Shown: positions 1 through 10,200 of the stretch, piece by piece
How the letters are laid out: every line of letters begins with the position of its first letter
Numbering within the stretch: the stretch's first letter is position 1
Source of the DNA: Smittium mucronatum
Lineage: Eukaryota > Kickxellomycota > Harpellomycetes > Harpellales > Legeriomycetaceae
Length of the DNA: 14,636 nt
Direction: 5' to 3'
Assembly: GCA_001953115.1 (NCBI GenBank)
Contig: LSSL01004584.1
Location: 1 to 14,636, forward strand
The notes under the pieces: generated by a model
Seen by the model: the letters and a program-made list of their open reading frames with translations, nothing else
What the model was told of the DNA's origin: nothing
The model's database searches: none
Translations under genes and position numbers: made by a program

Positions 1-164
1 TACTTGCAGTCAATAATTAAGCTCTTTATCAACGAACAATAGTTCATTGAATCTACTGAGCTCCTAGTCAGAGCCTACTTCTAACAGGATTAATAAAATT
101 TGGTTCCTACCCAAACGTGGGATTGATCGACATGGCTTTCCTACAAATAGCTGTTAGACGCTGA

Positions 165-371
165 GATCCGTCTGACTGTCGAACGTTGGACTTTTGCACT
201 AGACTATGTCTCAGCTGCGCTAAACGATCTGTTCCTCCTGTTTCTAGATGGTCCTCATCTGGAATAACTGTCTTCCGAATCACTGTGAGCTGTCTTCACT
301 ATTCCCAACCAAGAATCGTACAACCCTGTGTGAAATTTGTGTTTAGTGTACTTCGAAAAGTACAATATTAA
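165..371 (+). CDS. Repeat-encoded reading frame, left copy (unrecognised fragment)
   Basis: Open frame of 68 codons between a TGA at 162-164 and the TAA at 369-371. It has no ATG; the earliest near-start is a TTG at 186, so it reads as the end of a longer or spliced product, or as a relic. The predicted peptide is rich in Ser, Arg, Val and Cys and has no transmembrane segment or known motif. It includes SVPPVSRW and LHYSQ, and ends VLRKVQY. The inverted copy at 12698-12892 keeps the same frame and the same stop. Over the last 47 codons about half of the codon differences between copies are synonymous, more than expected for drift in a random frame. This supports past coding use in the repeat family. 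No function is assigned, and the frame could still be fortuitous. Confidence 0.25.
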   Translation, partial: DPSDCRTLDFCTRLCLSCAKRSVPPVSRWSSSGITVFRITVSCLHYSQPRIVQPCVKFVFSVLRKVQY

Positions 372-408
372 GCCCCTAAACCACGACAAGGCATTTCACT
401 TTTAGGGG
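345..408. other. Two adjacent hairpins at the inner edge of the left arm
   Basis: First hairpin: TGTACTT (347-353), a CGAA loop, and AAGTACA (358-364), a perfect 7-bp stem. Second hairpin: CCCCTAAA (373-380) pairs with TTTAGGGG (401-408) around a 20-base loop, an 8-bp stem that ends exactly where the arm ends. Both structures recur in the right arm (12661-12724). They may mark a transposon end, a protein-binding site or the folded end of a repeat RNA. Which strand would form RNA cannot be decided. Confidence 0.5.
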
Positions 409-983
409 AGGCGTATATGGTGACACGTGGAAGAAATTTTTCTATTAATAAAATTGGTAAAACCATCTATAATACTGACATCACTATCTTATTTCATTTT
501 TTTATTTAGAATTAGTTGACTTTACCATAAAGTTAAATCGGGGAATTCTTAATTAGAAGGGATTTTTTTCGCAAATAACTTTTATTAGCTAATTAATTAA
601 TTATTTTTATATATGAAATTATAAAATTCAATTTATTCGTTTTTATTGAACAAAGCATGAAGGAATTTCTATTTTTTTAATATCTTAATTAGGTATTTGA
701 ATTTTATTTAGCGTAACAATGTTTTTTTTATCACAAATTTTCATTTTATTGGATAAAAAATAATTTTTTGGAACTTTCGCTGAAACGGGGTAATATATAA
801 AATGCCCTTTTCATTAAGACTCTCCGATATCAATAGTGTGTTTTATTATCATATTTTTCTTTATTAATAAAACTCATTTATTGTGAATTTGATGCAAAAT
901 ATATCTGGCTGTTCTAAAAGTTGAATAGGCAACATTTTAGTTGATAATATCAAAAAAAAAATTGTCATAATTAATTTTGGTGA
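409..983. other. AT-rich stretch with no recognisable gene
   Basis: GC content falls abruptly just past the arm edge. A GC-richer patch lies at 770-840, with AAACGGGG and CTCCGATATC. Weak similarity to the right-flank retroelement (14400-14636, minus strand) may run back through 800-980, for example around 865-890 and 905-955, but gaps and AT drift make this uncertain. No reading frame, tRNA or other RNA gene was seen. Confidence 0.5.
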
Positions 984-1203
984 TTTGAGAACTGTTCAAA
1001 TTTATTAATCATGTTGTTTATGATCTAAAGTTGCAATATATATGACTCCTTATATCAATTCCCTTGAGGTATGGAGCTGCTAGAGCGGCAGAGGGGAGTT
1101 GTTTGAAAAAAATTTGACAAATTTTCACTATTTTTAAATTTCTTTAAATCAGTTTCAGAACTTTTTATTAACTTTGAAAATGAATTTCCCGCAAAAAAAA
1201 AAA
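984..1203 (+). mobile_element. AT-drifted, A-tailed retroelement remnant (copy A)
   Basis: This is a plus-strand copy of the element seen on the minus strand at 14228-14636. From 1056, CAATTCCCTTGAG starts a 45-bp block with only two mismatches to copy B. A looser match follows to the shared end AATTTCCCG (about 1183-1191), and then a tail of 11 A (1193-1203). Before the block the last codons also match: the final eight codons read D-S-L-Y-Q-F-P-stop here and D-P-L-N-Q-F-P-stop in copy B. Further upstream (984-1040) similarity is patchy and this copy is much AT-richer. The A tail after a shared 3' end is typical of elements copied by target-primed reverse transcription. No clear target-site duplication was found. 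Confidence 0.7.
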
Positions 1204-2201
1204 GCGATTTTTATCATCAAAAAATCTTAACTGACTGGAGTCCCATTTCCAATTTTTCTCTGAGAAATTTTACCTACCTTTCTACCATAATTTTTTTTCG
1301 ATTAATTGCTTTTAGAAAAAGTGCATATAGATATAATATTCTTTATTTTTACTAGAAATTTATTTATTAATCTTGGCTTTTAAGTTTTTTGGTCCAGGCG
1401 GTTAAATTTCCTGTAGGTCTTCAGTCCTGACACTCAGCAATTTTAGAAAAATTATTTTAACTATTATCTTATAATAATTACGCAGAAAACTGGGTTTTTA
1501 AATATATACCTATAAAAAATATACACTTTAATATGTTTTCCTTATAATTATGGATAGGTATTAACCTTATACCGCCACACAAAGGTGTAAAATTACAAAC
1601 CACCAAAAGTTTTTTACTAAAATAATTATCTTGGGCGCTTTATAGAGATAAAACTGAAAGCTTAAAATATTAATTTTTATCAAAACCTATAAAAAATTTA
1701 TTAAGGTTGTTTTTATAAGGGAAAAATTTTTAAAAAAAAAGTGAGTTGGGAATACCAAAAAGTAAGTAATGATTAATTATGGCTCAACCAATCTTAGCTG
1801 TAATCAAATTTTTATACCTAAATATAAGTTGATGAGTAATTTACATAATTAATATCAGCAATTTATACAAATAAATTTTTCAATTTACTAAAAAATATAA
1901 TAGCTATTATTTAAAACGTTTTTCTAAAATATAATTTTGATTCTGCCTAACATATTCTTTTTAATTATTTATTTTTTACATTTATAATCCACGGGTTTTT
2001 TAAAAAAAAGATTTTATCGGATATTTAATTTATAAAACATAAAATTTTCAATGATAAAACAAAAAAATATCTCATAAATGTAAAAATACAAATTTAGGCA
2101 AAATTAAAAATAATTTTTAGCGTAATTTTACTTTTTTTTAAAATAATCACTATCATTTATGGCTGCTTAAATATCCTGTTAATGATGAAAGATAATTAAG
2201 C
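1204..2201. other. AT-rich stretch with no recognisable gene
   Basis: Almost entirely A/T with homopolymer runs. Two islands are GC-richer: 1227-1256 (contains GACTGGAGTCCC) and 1391-1440 (contains GGTCCAGGCGG and CAGTCCTGACACTCAGC). A third, weaker patch lies at 1563-1605. These may be undecayed remnants of older repeats, but they match nothing else noticed in the window and contain no open frame. Confidence 0.5.
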
Positions 2202-2342
2202 ATGAGCAAAATCTTTAATTCAGCTCCGACAAATTATAGATCTGATGAAGTGGCTGGAAAGAGTTGTGCTAGTAAAAATAAAAAAATTTTAGGTTTTTTT
2301 AATTCGGATTTTATATTTTTTATCACAATTTTAATAAAATAG
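2202..2342 (+). CDS. Very small ORF, possible coding remnant (46 aa)
   Basis: ATG at 2202-2204 to TAG at 2340-2342. The first half is not A/T-driven and looks protein-like (it begins MSKIFNSAPTNYRSDEVAGK). The second half becomes Phe/Ile-rich and could form a short hydrophobic C-terminal segment. It sits in a slightly GC-richer patch (2160-2275) of an otherwise featureless region. No family is recognised. A frame of this size can occur by chance in 14.6 kb, so this is a candidate only. The opposite strand is also open here, but its peptide is purely composition-driven. Confidence 0.15.
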   Translation: MSKIFNSAPTNYRSDEVAGKSCASKNKKILGFFNSDFIFFITILIK

Positions 2343-5023
2343 CTTGATAAATAAAACAAAATTAATAGGTAAGGATAAATAAAATAAACATATGATAGAT
2401 CTATTAAAAAGTTCATTAGAGGAATAATCTTAGTAAAAAAAAATTTAATTCTATTTTATCGGAGTATAAATTGAATAAAAAAATTGATTTTAAATTCAGA
2501 ATTTGTTTTAAAAAACTTATCTTCATTTTATAATAAATATAAATAACAAATACCTCAGGTAAGTTATTAGAAAAATTGTTTCTCGATTTAATTGTGAACA
2601 ATTAAATTAATTTTTTTCTTTTTCTTTTGAAAAATGACAAAATTCTCGAAAAAATATCCCAGTTTATGAAGTGCTTTAACTCATCCAAGGCCCAAATTCA
2701 AGACTTACTCAAATTAGTTATCACTGACTATTTCAGTTTGTTGGATTTTCTGCTTTATCAATAATTTATAGATACTATTTTTTTATTAATAATACTGAAG
2801 AAAAAATAAAGTTATTTTTTTACCATCGACAATGAAAGGGTTAGATCATTTCAATTGTATATTAAAAAATTATTATTTAATTTGTTTTAATTTTATTTGA
2901 TTTTTTTATTTAATTTTATTTGATTTTTTTATTTAATTTTATAATACTTATGAAAATAAAAAACACACGCAATAGTAAATATACACATATAAACCTAGTT
3001 TATAAATTGAATTTGTACTATTAGCCTATCTTTCTTGTTATAAACTATATTCTTGCTTATTTTTTCAGCTTTTTTATCATTTTAAATTAATTTTTAGTTT
3101 TTTTTAACTGGATTAATAAAATGTTTTTTTTATCATTTTTTAATTTCCATCCTGTTTACAATATTTTACTAAACGCTAGTTTTTTATCTTTTATTATTTA
3201 ATTTAATTTTATATACTATAGTATTCGAGTTTTTTTTTCTGAATAGGCTCTAATTTTGTTTTTAAACTTATATATATATTCATTTTTGCATTTAATAATT
3301 CGCGTTTTTTTATTTTGATTTCTTTATATTTTTAAATTTGAAATTTTTAATCCGACTATAGTAATTTTAAAATCTAAAAAACGGCTTTTACTTTACTTTT
3401 TCTGATCAAAAAATCAATATATTTAAACCATAATTCTTACTCCGATTTGAATATAATAATTACCAAGATAGCGATATCTTCAGTATAACAATAAAACTCA
3501 TTTCACTCATGACAGATATGAGTTTATCTTTCATCTAATTAGGAGAAGAGGATATTTCGGAGGACCTACATTATTCTTTAATTGTTACTAATATGTGTGT
3601 TAAGCTCTGATTTACGGTAAAATTTATACTAAATATTCATAATTTAGATATTTACAAACAGTTAAATATGAAATCTCATAAATAAATAGAAAGTGATTAA
3701 CTAGGTGAAATATATAATTAATTACTGACCTCAATTATATAAATAATGATATCGCAATGTGTGATTGGAATATTTTATAAAAACTTTCATCAAACTTTTT
3801 TTGGAGACAGTATTTTAAAAATGGTTACTAAAATAAAAATGAATGTGTAAGGAGTCCGCTTCTGGATAATTTTTTCCTTTTCTCTTCGAACAATATGTAA
3901 ATTTCTTAAAAAGATAGAAATATCAAGCTTTTTATCATTGGTCTTAATTTAATTTCAAAATATTAAAATTTATATCATATTGGAAAAAAAATCATGTAAA
4001 TTAAAATTGATTAAAAAAATAACCTATTTTATGACAAAAAATTCATATAAAATTTAATATTTAAAAAGAAAAAATATAAACCTGAAAATAATTTTGATAT
4101 TTAAATACAATATACCCATACAATATTGATATCAGTTAATTTTATATATTTTTCAATCTTCTATCATAAAATATTATGGACGTAATTCTTATTATTCGGA
4201 GATTTTTTTTTGTTAATTGCTTTTATAAAATTTATAAAATTAGTTCATAAACAAAAAAAAAAAATTGCGGCTATGGAAGAGAAAATTACCCTGATGTGTG
4301 ATTATTTTTGGTTAAAAGATACCAAAATCAATAATAACTTTGGAAAAATATTATCTCTAGAATTTGTATTTTTTTTATTATAAACCTATTTCGAGTAGTT
4401 TTATTTTTAAAATATTCCTCTTAAGATTCATAAAAAAATTTTAAACTAGATATTACTTGAAAAATTGCAAAAAACTATATATACATCATTTCAGTTATCT
4501 TTAACTAGGTATCTTAAATACAGGTTAAAATACTAGAAGGTCAAAAAAAAGTAATATTTTAAGATAATGGTAGGAAATTTAAAATCTGGACAAATTTATC
4601 CAATTTCTATTTAGAGTTTATTCGAGTCGGTTTTTGGGGGATGAGGGGGGTTAATGAATATTTTAAATATTATATTCCCAAAATATCACTAAGAAACAGA
4701 AAAGCTAAAGTTGATTTAAGTTTTTATTTGTGTGAATAATCGAACAATTAAACTGTTATCTATCAAATCGTCAATTTTTTTTAATTTAATTTTTGTGTAG
4801 ATTTATACTAATAAACACCAAAATAGTATAATTTCTATTGAAATATTTAAATAAAATTCCGAATTTTGATTCTTTAATTTCAAAATAATACTCAATAAGT
4901 ACTCTCAAAACATTTATAAGCAATTTAACATTAAAGAGTTCTAAAATAATAATTTTAGATTTTTTTATAGCACAGTTTTATTGTAAAATACTATATTGTA
5001 ACTAATTAAAAATATAAATATTT
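2343..5023. other. Long AT-rich stretch with no recognisable gene
   Basis: No supported gene was seen. Contents are the short tandem repeat at 2891-2941, listed separately; an 8-bp inverted pair AAACTCAT (3494-3501) / ATGAGTTT (3518-3525) around 16 bases; slightly GC-richer patches at 3540-3575 (GGAGAAGAGG, TTTCGGAGGACC) and 3848-3867 (AAGGAGTCCGCTTCTGG); and a G-rich patch at 4635-4651 with runs of five and six G. Frames over 30 codons exist, but their composition is what A/T-rich DNA gives by chance. Confidence 0.5.
2891..2941. repeat. 23-bp tandem repeat, about 2.2 units
   Basis: The unit TTTTATTTGA plus TTTTTTTATTTAA occurs at 2891-2913 and again identically at 2914-2936, followed by a partial third unit. 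The two full units have no mismatch, so the duplication is recent relative to the surrounding sequence, or is maintained by slippage. Confidence 0.75.
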
Positions 5024-5115
5024 ACGGCACGTCGTATTTCCGTGCAGTTCTCGGACTCAGTAATGAATACTCCATTACCTGCCTAACTTCAAATATTTGA
5101 CGGGTTTTGATGTTT
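5024..5115. other. GC-richer island with two consecutive short hairpins
   Basis: This is the clearest GC-richer island in the middle of the AT-rich interior. It holds GCACG (5027-5031) facing CGTGC (5041-5045), then GTAATG (5060-5065) facing CATTAC (5073-5078) with CAG/CTG extending the second stem across a one-base bulge. It lacks the conserved T-loop and D-arm of a tRNA, and no open frame accounts for it. It could be a small structured RNA, a protein-binding site or an old repeat fragment. No function can be assigned from sequence alone. Confidence 0.3.
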
Positions 5116-7280
5116 TCTGTTGTGAATTGTTGTAAGTTAAAAACTATTAGATATTTCAGAAAACTATTTAATAATTATATTTCATCTCTTAAAAGCTATG
5201 GATTTTTTGGAACAATGTTACAATCTAGAATCATCTAGAAATCTCATCTTTTATATTTTACTATAATATTAATTTTTTGTTTTTTTTCAAACAAAGACCT
5301 ATCTGTGAGATTTTTTATAAAAAGCTTCGATCTGAAAATTTAATATTATATGATATATTTTTATTTTAATATTTTAGTTAGAGTTATTATTTTTCAATAG
5401 AAATAATTTAAAATCTTGGTTTAATTGGTTTTAGTTTTACTTTTGTCTCGCATCTTAAAAAATATTAAATATCCAAAACATATAATTATAGAAATCGATT
5501 TAAGAAATCAAAAAAATAAAATGAATATTTATTATGAATAAATGCTAAATAAAAAAGGTGAATATATTAATATTTTCTGAATTAATATCTCCGATATCTA
5601 TATTTATAGCTTTTAGATAAAAAATTTTGCTCGAAAAAAGGCAATTTATATAAAATTTTAACTATTGAAATATAAAAGTAAAAACTGAAATAAATTTATT
5701 TTTTTAATCCAGTTATTTATTAAAAATCGTTTATATGCCAATATATCAATAAAAAATTTAGATATCCATATTTTTTTGAAGCTTAATATTAAAAAAGAAC
5801 CCCCGAATTAAAATAATGATATTTATCTTAAAAAATAATAACTTTGAAATATGATTATTTCTAAAAGTCACTTTATATGTATATTTTTTTAAATCTTACA
5901 GAGCTTTTAAATCCCATATATCAATAAATAAATTTTATTTGGATTTTTTAATATTTTATTGAAATAGTTTAAAAATATATATACAATACGAGTTGTTAAA
6001 TTTTTAAGATATAAATTGATTGATTTTCAGAAAAAAAATTGGTATTATTTTTTTTATAAGTTTTTTTTATTTCATCATCAGGTTGGGATTCTTTTTTCTA
6101 AAACTAATAATAAAAAATATTTCGAGATATGTTGAAATTTCTATTAATAAAAGTCAAGTTTCTTGGCTGATTTTAGCCATTTATGCAATTACTTTTAAAT
6201 ATTTAGTTTACCCCAAAGAATTTAAATCTTGTAGATTTTTTATGACCTCAAAAGCTTAAAATTATATATATTAATATATATATTAATACACTTTCTGTTC
6301 TTCAAAATCATTTTGCAATAAATATGATCAAATATATCTTTAATAAATTAATAGTAACTAAGTAAAATTTATTTCCCATTATTCATGGTTTAAAATCATC
6401 AAATATACTAAGCTATATTTAAATCACTTATGCCATATTTAAAATAAAAAAAGATTTAAGTTTGGAAAAAAATATGAAATACTTAATTTATATTTTATTT
6501 TTATAAAATTTTATACCTCGACTCAAAAAAAATATCGGAGATTTAATTGTGATAATATCTAATAAATAAAAATTCTCTGGTATTCACTAAAAGTAAGCCA
6601 TAGTTATATGTATTTTTAAGTTTCAATGATAAAATATTATATTTATCTTTAAATTTTTAGAGAAAATAGCACAAAAGATGGTTTTTATATAATATAAAAC
6701 TTCGTTGTATTGTTAATATTTTCTTTAAAAATATCTTTGTTTCTAAAATTTTCTGAATCACTTTGATTTTTAATAATTTGAACATAAAATGATTATAAAA
6801 AATCGTTTTTTTAGATTTTTTGTTTTTTATGTAAGAATTAAATAATGTTTTAAATAAAAATTTTGTGATTTTTTATCTAAATTCGTTATATATTTGATAG
6901 TTTGTTACATTTCGTTAAAAGTAGAGACCACTTTTTATCGATTAAATAATTTTTTTTCAAAAATTTTATAGTATGAAATATTTTCCTGATATAATTTCAC
7001 AAAAAAAATTTTGAATAATCAAAATACTTGAAAATATAGAAATCAGTAATAAATTAGGTTTTAAATTTTCTTGTAAAACAATTTAATCAATGAAAAAATC
7101 CTTGTAAAAAAATTATGAGTAATATTTGCAACGCTATTTTTTTTCACATGTAGATAATTTATTTATAATTATATATTTTCATCACTAATTCCTGTTAATA
7201 ATCAAAATAAAATATTTATGATTCATAAATATATATATAAATACTTTATAAGTCATCATTTAAGATAATAAATATGATGT
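5116..7280. other. Long AT-rich stretch with no recognisable gene
   Basis: Mostly A/T homopolymers and TA-rich runs, such as the AT dyad at 6261-6287. The longest open frame (6020-6259, plus strand, about 79 codons) has no ATG until its 75th codon, follows directly on a TGA, and its first half is Phe/Ile/Lys drift. A TTTTCAG, which resembles a splice acceptor, lies at its start (6024-6030). It is not called as a gene. Confidence 0.5.
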
Positions 7281-7291
7281 GGGGGGGGGGG
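7281..7291 (+). repeat. G11 homopolymer in AT-rich DNA
   Basis: Eleven consecutive G lie in a neighbourhood that is otherwise nearly all A/T. A weaker G-rich patch lies at 4635-4651 and a C8 tract at 14540-14547. A single run of this length can form G-rich secondary structure or reflect slippage. It is also the sort of site where a sequencing or assembly length error is plausible. Confidence 0.85.
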
Positions 7292-10200
7292 AGGTTATTT
7301 TGTTGAAAAATGAAAAATATTATATAACCAAAAACAAAGACTTGAAAAAAAGGGAATTTTTTGTTATAACCTATGATTTATAAAAAAAAATTAGAATTTT
7401 TAATTTTTTGATTTTTAATTGTAAATATATGGTTATTTTAGTTTGATATGTTGTTGCGATAAAAAAAATTGATATGAACACAAAAAACAACAATTTGTAC
7501 TAAATTTAATTAATAAAGACACTAATTCCGAATTTTTTTTCAAAATAACTTATGCTTCTAATACTAATGTTAACTTAGAATACTAGTTAATTTCAATTAA
7601 TCTATAAAAAGTATTCAATTTTTATCAATAAAATGTTTTTTATTAAAAAAATTTCTGTAAAAAAAAGATATTATACAAAGATTTTATTTGTAAATATAAT
7701 TTAACACAAAATTTTCATCTTAAATCTAATTATATATATGGAATTTAAATGGAGTGAAGTTTTATGAGAATATTTAATATTTTTATTATAGCCTAATTAT
7801 TTTTTACGGGATACATAAGACATGATTATTCAAAATAAAGATTGAATTTTTTGTTATAAGAAAAATAAAATTTAAAAAAACATCGAAGTATTTTTAAAAA
7901 ATTCAAAAAAAAATTGAACACGGCTAAACTTAGATAAAAAACATACTTGTGTTACAAGAAAACACTTTTATTCTATCCTCATTAAAGTTTAAAATATTAT
8001 TAAACGTAACCTAAGTTTATTTTATGGCTTAGATAATATCAAATTATATTGGTTAGTATTAATGGGTAGAAAAAATCTAGAAAAATAGATTAGATCTGTA
8101 AAATTCTGGGAATTCTAAAAAATATTTTCATGTTAATTTTTACCAGTCATTTTCTCCCGCATATTTTTTTGAAATAAAAACTTTTTATTTTCTTATTTTT
8201 TCTTATACCTAACTTTCTCTAAAATAAATCACCAATAATTTTTTATAGATTTCATTATTTCGTCGTTAAAAAGATATTTTATAGGATTTATATAATTCAT
8301 TTTTACACTTTCAAGAAAAATGGAGAATATAGCTACCATATCCTATATTTCAAAATAATATATTACTAAAATTTAATAATTGGATTATCTTAGCTATTAA
8401 TTAAATAGAAAAAGAAATTAGCATAAAAAACCTGTAAAAAATTTTAGGTTCAAATATAATAAAAATATAAATTAATTTTTTAATAAGTAAATGAGTGAAT
8501 AAAAAAAAATAAACTGCTCAATAATGCGTACACATAATTTTTATTGAAAATTTCCTGGAATTCGTTGACAGAAATGACCGATAAAAATACGATTATGTAC
8601 ATATTTTTCAAAATTTACCGAATTATACAGTTTCCATATTTTTTTCGATTTTTTATTGCAAAAAATCATTTAAAACGGGTAAATTATTTAAAAAAAGGTT
8701 TAATTCTTAGATAAAAACATTTAATTGAAATTTAAAATACCAGAATAAGCTTTCCAAATATTTAAAACCTTCCATAAGTTTTATATTAAATACGAGTCAT
8801 ATTTTTTTCTTTTCTCACCTTTTAAGTATCATTAAATTCTAAATATAAATAAAACTAGTTTAGCGTATTTCATTATAATAAAATGAAAATGGTAAAAGCT
8901 AATTATTCATATAATACTACTAAATATTATTATACCAGTAATAATTTTTTTTAGCTATTTACACCGATTAATATTTTTATAATTTACAGGCTGGTTTATT
9001 GGTTCATTTCATGCCCAATTAAAAATTTTTAAAATTGATTATCTTGAATTAATAGAATATTTCGGCTTTAATAAAGATATATTATATTAATTGTTTTCAT
9101 AATAACATTAAATGATATTAATTCCAAAAAGTATTGAAAGATGAAGCGATTTTATTTAATATATAATTTTATATTAATAATAAATCAATAAGTTATGGAA
9201 TTTTCATCTTTTTAGCAAATATTTTTACCTGTTACACATTTTTTAAGCTAATTTAAGAATTCCTAAAAAACCAGATGGTGAAAAATTAACATATTTGAAT
9301 TAATTTAAACCACAAAATTAAAAGAATATATAAAATACCAATAAAAAATGTGGAATATATTTTAAAATACGTTTTTTAAATCGAAGACATATTTTTTTAA
9401 AATTTATATTCATGTGGTATAACTGGATTTTTTATCAAAGAGCCAATAAATGTGAATAATTTTTGCACCCAGCAGTATTAATGTTTAATATAAAGAAAAA
9501 TATCGTCATTTTAATATGAATTAATGTAACATAGATACCTCAGAGAACTAAATTATTAAATAAACTAAGTATATAAAAGTATAAAATACGAAATAAAGAA
9601 TTATGAGACGTGTAAAATTTTTAGAAAACACTTTATTACCCAAGTTATTCATTAAAAAGGCTATTTTTATGATAATAAAACCATAAATTTCATTTTATTA
9701 TTACTTATAATACAAGCTTTTGAATATTTTACGTACTTTGCTTTAATTATAGCCTCTATAATAATGTATAATATTAGAAAAACCATTTTTACTTAGATTT
9801 TTGTCGAGAAAGCTGGAGCAGAATTCCCAAAAAAAATTCGGATTTTTGGACGCTTCCACAATTATAAAAAAAATGAAAAGATGAGGTTATTATATAAATA
9901 AAAATTAGAATTGGAATTTAAATAAAACATAAAAGGTAATAAAACAGATCCATAAAATTTTTATAATAATTTATTTATTTTAAATATGGAAAGCTTTTAA
10001 AATAACTAATATTAAACTACTTGATATTCTGAATTTTAAATAAAATTTATCTCTCAACTCCAAAACGCAATAAATTTCTAGTAAAAAATATTTTTTGAAT
10101 TTTTCGAGATAAAATTTCTATTCTAAAGCAATGCTAATCTTAGAAAATTTTGTATTTTTTTAAAAAAAATTTAAGATAAAGAAGGTTAAAAAAAAAAAAA

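Larger units (their letters stand above)
1..408 (+). repeat. Left arm of a large inverted repeat
   Basis: Read forward, this arm matches the reverse complement of 12661-13067 along its whole length. Base 1 pairs with about 13067 and base 408 with 12661. By eye about four positions in five are identical, with a few one- to three-base indels. Well matched blocks include TCCGTCTGACTGTCGAAC (167-184) and TTCCTCCTGTTTC near 231. Similarity stops a few bases after 408. The match is already present at base 1, so the true outer end may lie outside the window. GC content is near normal, in sharp contrast to the interior. It could be a terminal inverted repeat of a giant element, or one of two copies of a dispersed repeat inserted in opposite directions. 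The family is not recognised. Confidence 0.9.

Noticed and set aside
176..222. A tRNA gene inside the repeat arm
   Set aside because: The box-like motifs are too close together, and no acceptor stem or anticodon arm can be folded around them.
373..408. CCCCTAAA and TTTAGGGG as telomere-like repeats
   Set aside because: Each motif occurs once per arm as the two halves of a hairpin. There is no tandem array.
2234..2601. Two adjacent minus-strand frames of about 60 codons each
   Set aside because: Composition-driven Phe/Leu/Ile/Lys peptides with no motif. They follow from the low stop density on one strand of this stretch.
4273..4383. 36-codon ATG frame beginning MEEKITLMCDYFWLK
   Set aside because: Too short to separate from chance, with no conserved partner or upstream signal.
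6020..6259. 79-codon plus-strand frame, Phe/Ile-rich with possible membrane segments
   Set aside because: It has no ATG before the 75th codon, starts directly after a TGA, and its first half is what A/T-rich DNA encodes by chance. The second half is more protein-like but has no partner exon or homologue that I can name.
6261..6287. Long A/T palindromic stretch as a replication origin or regulatory dyad
   Set aside because: Made of TATA/TTAA only and expected by chance in this composition.
8979..9090. Splice-acceptor-like TTTACAG followed by a protein-like run of about 32 codons ending in TAA
   Set aside because: Attractive as a terminal exon, but no donor or upstream exon could be linked, and open runs of this length are common by chance here.
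9796..9901. Short frame beginning IFVEKAGAEFPKK after a TAG
   Set aside because: About 34 codons with no start codon; overlapping frames are also open.
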